From Streptomyces dangxiongensis (GTDB lineage Bacteria > Actinomycetota > Actinomycetes > Streptomycetales > Streptomycetaceae): a DNA stretch of 64,000 nucleotides. Below are positions 59,690 to 64,000 of this stretch, in pieces. A program made the translations under genes and the position numbers. Under the pieces are notes generated by a model. It had not been told where the DNA came from. It worked only from the letters and a program-made list of their open reading frames with translations, and searched no databases. How positions within the stretch are numbered: the stretch's first letter is position 1; the number at the start of each line of letters is the position of its first letter. The stretch spans positions 7,316,001-7,380,000 of the forward strand of contig NZ_CP033073.1 of the NCBI RefSeq assembly GCF_003675325.1. Reading direction: 5' to 3'.

Positions 59690-60040
59690 TCAGCGCAGGG
59701 TCTGCGCCCAGTCCGCCGGGACCCGGCCCGCCGGACCGGGCGCCGGCTGGTCGGCGGGGTGGCCGGCCGGGGGAGCGAGTTCGGGCCCGGAGCCGTACAG
59801 CTCCTCCGTGGCGAAGTTCCAGAACCAGGCCTCGCCCGGCTCGAAGCTGCGGATCACCGGGTGACCCGTCTCCCGGTAGTGGGCGGTGGCGTGCCGGCCG
59901 GGGGAGTCGTCGCAGCAGCCGATGTGGCCACACCGCGCGCACCGGCGCAGGTGGAACCACCAGCCGCCGGCCTCCTCGCACTCCACGCAGCCCGTGCCGC
60001 TCGGCGGGACCCGGGGGTCGATTCCTTCGACGTCGTTCAT
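59690..60040 (-). CDS. UBP-type zinc finger protein
   Basis: This is a 116-residue protein with a ubiquitin-hydrolase-type zinc finger. The Cys/His ligands are in CVECEEAGGWWFHLRRCARCGHIGCCDDSPGRHATAHYRETGHPV, a pattern that in eukaryotes binds the free C-terminus of ubiquitin. In actinobacteria such small proteins occur as the last gene of redox/kinase operons and their ligand is unknown. GAGGAGCAGGA precedes the ATG, which overlaps the stop of the histidine kinase gene (ATGA). The C-terminal third is Pro-rich. Confidence 0.88.
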   Translation of the reverse strand: MNDVEGIDPRVPPSGTGCVECEEAGGWWFHLRRCARCGHIGCCDDSPGRHATAHYRETGHPVIRSFEPGEAWFWNFATEELYGSGPELAPPAGHPADQPAPGPAGRVPADWAQTLR

Positions 60041-61488
60041 TCCTGCTCCTCGTCGTGCGTCTCGGCGGTCAGGGGCAGCAGCACCTGGAAGCGGGTGTCG
60101 CCGGGCTCCGACTCCACCCGCAGGGTGCCGTGGTGCTTGTTGACGACGATCCGCCAGGAGATGTCCAGGCCGAGCCCGGTGCCCTCGCCGACCGGCTTGG
60201 TGGTGAAGAACGGGTCGAAGATCCGGTCCCTGATCTCCGTTGGCACGCCGGGCCCGGTGTCCCGGAACTCCACCAGCAGCCGCTCGTGGTCGAGCGCGGT
60301 CCGTACGGTCAGCGTGCCCTCCCCGCCGGCGCTCCGGACGGCCGAGACGGCGTTGTCGATCAGGTTCGTCCACACCTGGTTCAGCTCCGCCGGATAGGCC
60401 GGCACCGGCGGGAGCGTACGGTCGTACTCCTTGACGACCCCGATGCCCGGGCCGATCTTCCCGGACAGCATCAGCAGCGTGCTGTCGAGGAGTTCGTGGA
60501 CATCCACCTCGCGGTACGGCGCCCGGTCCAACTGCGCGTACTGCTTGGCCGCGTCGACCAGGTGCGAGACGCGGGTGGTGGAGTCCTCGATCTCGCTCAT
60601 CAACAGCTCGGTCTCGATGGTGTAGTTCAGCCATCCGACCGCGTTGGGCAGGATCTCCTCGTCGACGGCCGCCGCGACCTGCTCCAGCCAGTCGACGTCG
60701 AGTCCGGCCTGCACGAACGTGGGCGCCACCTGCCAGCCCTGCTCGAAGCCGTGGTCCGCCAGCCAGTCGGTGAGCCGGTCCTCCCGGTCGGACGCCTCCA
60801 GCGGGCCGAGCACCGGCGCCTTCGCCACCCGTTCGGCGGTGCGCTCCTGGATCTCGATCAGGCTCGCCAGCACGTCACGGGAGAACGGCCCCCCGGCGAT
60901 CACGCCGAGCTTGTGCCGCATCTTCGCGACCCGTTCCCGCAGGGCCGAGGTGGCCCGCACGGCCGCCGCCGCCGGGTTGTTCAGCTCGTGCGTGAGCCCG
61001 GCCGACAACGAGCCGAGGGCGAGCAGCCGTTCCCGCTGCCCGATCATGGCCTGCGTGTTCTTCGAGCCGAAGAACAGCCCCTCCAGCAGGTGCACGGCCA
61101 TCGGGAACCACTCGCGCATCACCTCCGCGAAGAGGTCCGCCGGCAGCACGAAGAACCGGGTCGGCTCCGTCACCCGCATCGAGTTGTTGTAGACCTGCGG
61201 CACCCGGTCGCCGAGGTAGGCCTGCATCGCGCCCGCGTACACCCCGGGCTGGGAGGTCCGGGTGACCTCCACGTCGTCGCCGCCGACCCGGCGGGACAGC
61301 ACGACCGTGCCCTCCACCATCACGAAGAAGCAGGTGGCGGGGTCGCCCTCGGTGTACACGGGTCCGGCCTGGAACAGCTCCACCCGTCCCGCGCCGCACA
61401 GCCGGCCCAGTTGCTGCCCACTCAGCTTCTCGAAGAGGAACAGCGAGCCGATCTCCCCCGGGCTGCACGGCATGACCTGCCCGCTCAT
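60037..61488 (-). CDS. Histidine kinase with N-terminal cNMP-binding domain
   Basis: This is a 483-residue soluble sensor kinase. Residues 15-125 are a cyclic-nucleotide-binding-like beta-barrel (ELFQAGPVYTEGDPATCFFVMVEGTVVLSRRV). The phospho-acceptor is His167 in LSAGLTHELNNPAAAAVRAT. The ATPase domain has the N box ELNQVWTNLIDNAVSAV, G1 EFRDTGPGVP, F box IFDPFFTTKP and G2 GEGTGLGLDIS. There is no membrane helix. The ATG overlaps the stop of the upstream receiver-flavoprotein gene, and its stop overlaps the UBP zinc-finger ATG. The three are therefore translated as a unit. It likely phosphorylates the receiver domain of the flavoprotein. Confidence 0.92.
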   Translation of the reverse strand: MSGQVMPCSPGEIGSLFLFEKLSGQQLGRLCGAGRVELFQAGPVYTEGDPATCFFVMVEGTVVLSRRVGGDDVEVTRTSQPGVYAGAMQAYLGDRVPQVYNNSMRVTEPTRFFVLPADLFAEVMREWFPMAVHLLEGLFFGSKNTQAMIGQRERLLALGSLSAGLTHELNNPAAAAVRATSALRERVAKMRHKLGVIAGGPFSRDVLASLIEIQERTAERVAKAPVLGPLEASDREDRLTDWLADHGFEQGWQVAPTFVQAGLDVDWLEQVAAAVDEEILPNAVGWLNYTIETELLMSEIEDSTTRVSHLVDAAKQYAQLDRAPYREVDVHELLDSTLLMLSGKIGPGIGVVKEYDRTLPPVPAYPAELNQVWTNLIDNAVSAVRSAGGEGTLTVRTALDHERLLVEFRDTGPGVPTEIRDRIFDPFFTTKPVGEGTGLGLDISWRIVVNKHHGTLRVESEPGDTRFQVLLPLTAETHDEEQE

Positions 61489-63161
61489 GACTGCTCCAGA
61501 TACCGGTGGACGAGCATCACGGCCATGGCTCCCTCTCCGACGGCGGACGCGACCCGCTTGGCGGACTCGGCGCGGGCGTCGCCCGCCACGAACACGCCGG
61601 GAACACTGGTCTCCAGGTGGTACGGCGGCCGGTCCAGCTCCCAGCCGGCCGGCGGGCGTCCGTCGGCGGTCAGGTCGGGGCCGGACAGGATGAAGCCGCG
61701 CCCGTCGCGCAGCACCGCCTCGCCCAGCCAGTCGGTCAGCGGGGCGGCGCCGATGAAGACGAACATCCACTGCGCGTCGACCTGTTCGGTCTCCCCGGTC
61801 ACCATGTGACGCAGCGTCAGCCGCTCCAGCCGGCCGGAGCCGTGCGCCTCCTCGACGACCGTGTGGCAGCGCACCGAGATGTTCGGGGCCTCGCCGATCT
61901 GCTGGATCAGGTAGTACGACATGGACGCCGACAGGTCCGGGCCGCGCACCAGCAGCGTCACCGACTTCGCGCCCCGGGACAGGTACATCGCCGCCTGGCC
62001 CGCCGAGTTGGCACCGCCGACGATGTACACGTCCTGGCCCTGGCAGGAGGCCGCCTCGGTCAGCGCCGAGCCGTAGAACACCCCGCAGCCGGTGAGGTCG
62101 GTGCAGCCCGCGGCGTCCAGCTGCCGGTACTGCACCCCGGTCGCCAGGATCACGCTGTGCGCGGCGATCGCCGAGCCGTCCGCGAACCGGACGACCCGCG
62201 CGGCGCCGCAGGCCTCCAGCCCGGTCACCTCGCGCGCGGTCAGGATCTCGGCGCCGAACCTGGCCGCCTGCCGCCGCGCCCGGTCGGTGAGCTGGGCGCC
62301 GGAGACGCCGTCGGGGAAGCCGAGGTAGTTCTCGATGCGGGAGCTCTGCCCCGCCTGCCCGCCGGTCGCCGACCGCTCCACCAGCACGGTCCGCAGGCCC
62401 TCCGACGCCCCGTACACGGCGGCGCCGAGCCCGGCGGGTCCGCCGCCGATCACGACGAGGTCGTAGAACTCGGACGTCGGCGTCGTCGCCAGGCCCACCC
62501 GCGCCGCCAGTTCGGGTGCCTCCGGCTCGACCAGGGCGCTGCCGTCCGGGGTGATCACCAGCGGGAGCCGCTGCCCGTCCTGCCCGGCCGCCGCCAGCAG
62601 CCGCCGCCCCTCCGGTTCCTCCACCGAGTACCAGCGGTAGGGCACCTGGTTGCGGGCCAGGAACTCGCGCACGTCCGAGGAGCGCGCCGACCAGCGGTGG
62701 CCCACGATCTTCGTGCTGGGCACCGGCCGGTAGGCGCGGGTGCGCCAGGCCTCCAGCAGGTCGTCCAGGACGGGGTAGAGCTTCTCCTCCGGCGGGTCCC
62801 ACGGCTTGAGCAGGTAGTGGTCCAGGTCGACCACGTTGATCGCGTCGATCGCCGCGTCGGTGTCGGCGTACGCGGTCAGCAGTACGCGGCGCGCGCCCGG
62901 ATAGACGTCGAGCGCCTGCTCCAGGAACTCGATGCCGTTCATCTGCGGCATCCGGTAGTCGGCCAGGATCACGGCCACCAGGTCGCCGCGCAGCTTCAGC
63001 TCGCGCAGCGCCTCCAGCGCGGACTCCCCGGACTCGGCGCGGACGATCCGGTACGACGCGCCGTAGCGCCGCCTGAGATCGCGGGCGACGGCCCGGGAGA
63101 CCCCCGGGTCGTCGTCCACGGTCAGGATGACGGTCCGCGCTGCGTCGGCGGCCTGTGCCAT
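61485..63161 (-). CDS. Receiver domain-thioredoxin-reductase-like fusion without CxxC
   Basis: This is a 558-residue fusion. Residues 8-125 are a response-regulator receiver with acidic pocket DDD (16-18), phospho-acceptor Asp68 in VILADYRMPQMNG, Thr/Ala and Lys119 in LKPWDPP. A linker with a thioredoxin-like feel (about 150-220, VGHRWSARSSDVREFLARNQVPY) follows. Residues 233-555 are a thioredoxin-reductase-fold flavoprotein with FAD loop GGGPAGLGAAVYGAS, NADPH loop IVGGANSAGQAAMYLSRGA and VFVAGDARAESAKRVASAVGEG. The redox CxxC of thioredoxin reductase is absent: the site reads GVFYGSALTEA (360-370). It may be an electron-transfer or sensing unit rather than a disulfide reductase. GGGAG precedes the ATG. 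Confidence 0.92.
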   Translation of the reverse strand: MAQAADAARTVILTVDDDPGVSRAVARDLRRRYGASYRIVRAESGESALEALRELKLRGDLVAVILADYRMPQMNGIEFLEQALDVYPGARRVLLTAYADTDAAIDAINVVDLDHYLLKPWDPPEEKLYPVLDDLLEAWRTRAYRPVPSTKIVGHRWSARSSDVREFLARNQVPYRWYSVEEPEGRRLLAAAGQDGQRLPLVITPDGSALVEPEAPELAARVGLATTPTSEFYDLVVIGGGPAGLGAAVYGASEGLRTVLVERSATGGQAGQSSRIENYLGFPDGVSGAQLTDRARRQAARFGAEILTAREVTGLEACGAARVVRFADGSAIAAHSVILATGVQYRQLDAAGCTDLTGCGVFYGSALTEAASCQGQDVYIVGGANSAGQAAMYLSRGAKSVTLLVRGPDLSASMSYYLIQQIGEAPNISVRCHTVVEEAHGSGRLERLTLRHMVTGETEQVDAQWMFVFIGAAPLTDWLGEAVLRDGRGFILSGPDLTADGRPPAGWELDRPPYHLETSVPGVFVAGDARAESAKRVASAVGEGAMAVMLVHRYLEQS

Positions 63162-63381
63162 ACGTCTCCCACCCCGGGTGTCGGTTCCACGGGGCGGTGT
63201 CGTGGGGACCACCGCACCGGTTCGAAGCCATCGTATGTTCGATCGCCCGGGTCCGCTCAGGTGTACGGGGCGTACCCGGTGCGGGGCGGACGGCCCGGCC
63301 ACGCGATCATCGTGCCCGTGCGCTCCCGTGCCTGATAGTGGGCACCAGCACCACGAGGACCGGCGACGAGGAGGCCCAGGG
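63162..63381. other. Divergent region before the universal stress protein gene
   Basis: This 220-bp gap contains the promoters of the receiver-flavoprotein operon (left) and the universal stress protein gene (right). I see several short dyads but no clear -35/-10 pair. The GGGGACCACCGCACC segment near 63224 is not a good match to the DosR/DevR box that often controls stress proteins. Confidence 0.3.
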
Positions 63382-64000
63382 ATGACACGCCCGATCACGG
63401 CAGGGGTGGACGGTACGGAGGAGAGTCTGGCCGCGCTGGACTGGGCGGCCCGGGAGGCCGTCCGCCGGGGGCTGCCGCTGCGCGTGGTCCACGCGTGGCG
63501 TTACGCCGAGACGCTCGCCGCCGCCGACCGGGACACCCAGCACGGCTGGGTGTCCCGGGGCGTGTCACAGGCCGTGCGTGCCGCCGCCGGGCGGCACCCG
63601 GACCTGACCGTGAGCGTCGACGTGGTGGAGGACGGGGCCGCTCAGGCGCTGGCCGGCGCGGCGGCCGACGCCGAGATGCTGGTGCTGGGCTCGCGCGGGC
63701 ACGGACCCGTGGTCGGCTTCCTGCTCGGCTCGGTCGGCCAGCAGGTCATCGCGGAGGCGGCCCGGCCCGTGGTGCTGGTGCGCGCGGAGGCCGAGACCAC
63801 GGCCGAGGCCGCCGGGCGGGACGTCGTGGTCGGCCAGGACGGCGCGCCCGAGGACAGCGCGGCGGCGCTGCGGTTCGCCTTCGAGACGGCGGCGGCCCGC
63901 GGTGCGACCGTCCGGGCCGTCCGGGCGTGGACCCTGCCGCCGGTGTTCGCCTACAGCCCCGGCTCGCTGAGGCTGCTCGACGACGCGGGCGGCCTCGAAC
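63382..64000 (+). CDS. Universal stress protein, cut by window end
   Basis: This is the first 206 residues of a tandem UspA protein, usually about 290 residues. Domain one (1-135) has VDGTEESLAALDWAAREAVRRGLPLRVVHAW and the ATP-binding loop LVLGSRGHGPVVGFLLGSVGQQVIAEAARPVVLVR (G-2x-G-9x-G-S/T). Domain two starts at DVVVGQDGAPEDSAAALRFAFETAAARG and runs off the window. GAGGAGG lies before the ATG. Such proteins are induced by hypoxia or starvation. It is divergent from the redox/kinase operon and may share control with it. Confidence 0.92.
   Translation, partial: MTRPITAGVDGTEESLAALDWAAREAVRRGLPLRVVHAWRYAETLAAADRDTQHGWVSRGVSQAVRAAAGRHPDLTVSVDVVEDGAAQALAGAAADAEMLVLGSRGHGPVVGFLLGSVGQQVIAEAARPVVLVRAEAETTAEAAGRDVVVGQDGAPEDSAAALRFAFETAAARGATVRAVRAWTLPPVFAYSPGSLRLLDDAGGLE

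Noticed and set aside
63224..63240. DosR/DevR-type box before the universal stress protein gene
   Set aside because: The segment shares only GGGAC with the consensus and lacks the matching second half.

Overview
This window is a chromosomal stretch of a Streptomyces-type actinomycete. The evidence is very high GC with third-codon-position G/C, GTG and TTG starts, purine-rich AAGGAG/GGAGG ribosome sites, an SsgA-like sporulation protein, a melC1-melC2 tyrosinase pair, a streptophobe-family membrane protein and a SigB-type stress sigma factor. I see no rRNA, tRNA, insertion sequence, integrase, phage gene or CRISPR array. It reads as ordinary, gene-dense chromosome made of many small regulons.

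Layout. 0.4-2.2 kb: two GNAT acetyltransferases. 2.4-9.5 kb: a secreted glutamine-amidotransferase-like protein, then a chitosan/amino-sugar locus (secreted GH2 exo-beta-D-glucosaminidase, ROK repressor, APC permease) with matching palindromic operators. 9.6-15.5 kb: a light-response block (LitS-like ECF sigma factor and LitR/CarH-like B12 regulator divergently transcribed, photolyase, SDR/DUF2867 protein, MarR regulator). No carotenoid genes are present. LitR's start codon is covered by three 11-bp-spaced GTCGTA repeats. 15.6-16.3 kb: an internally deleted MMPL transporter remnant and a small protein. 16.3-22.9 kb: an organosulfur-scavenging operon (divergent LysR, sfnG, DszC-like flavoenzyme, FMN reductase, sfnB, ssuD-like) preceded by a leaderless-type 27-residue peptide ending in Ser-Cys-Cys and an SD-sequestering stem, which looks like a cysteine-responsive attenuator. 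23.3-30.4 kb: YCII protein, aldehyde dehydrogenase, VOC protein, adenosine deaminase, DinB protein, LysR, aldo/keto reductase, SnoaL-like protein.

30.6-38.2 kb: a signalling/export cluster with a double-FHA ABC exporter, an SH3-like protein, a soluble Ser/Thr kinase, a streptophobe membrane protein and a DUF6777 membrane-anchored protein with extreme low-complexity tails. 38.4-40.5 kb: RsbW-like ATPase, SigB-family sigma factor with two matching GCAT-N15-GGGTAC promoters, XRE regulator. 40.6-42.7 kb: two VOC proteins, RNase HI with a zinc-binding-like tail. 42.7-46.0 kb: melC2/melC1, a FAD monooxygenase, and an MFS transporter remnant behind paired palindromic operators. 46.1-50.5 kb: aldo/keto reductase, DUF6328, DinB, DUF2238, SsgA-like, and F420-dependent-type LLM proteins. 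50.6-57.5 kb: a transmembrane pseudokinase, threonine/serine dehydratase, a coupled TPR/polyprenyl synthetase operon behind a 32-bp dyad, AIM24 and a class C serine hydrolase. 57.8-64.0 kb: secreted thermolysin-like M4 protease, then a translationally coupled operon of receiver-flavoprotein (thioredoxin-reductase fold without its CxxC), cNMP-binding histidine kinase and UBP zinc finger, and finally a universal stress protein cut by the window edge.

The most notable points are regulatory sites outside annotated genes: the cysteine-leader attenuator, the 11-bp-repeat LitR operator, the twin SigB promoters, the paired ROK operators, and the long dyad in front of the TPR/prenyl synthetase operon. 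All functional assignments come from reading motifs and family resemblance; no database search was possible.
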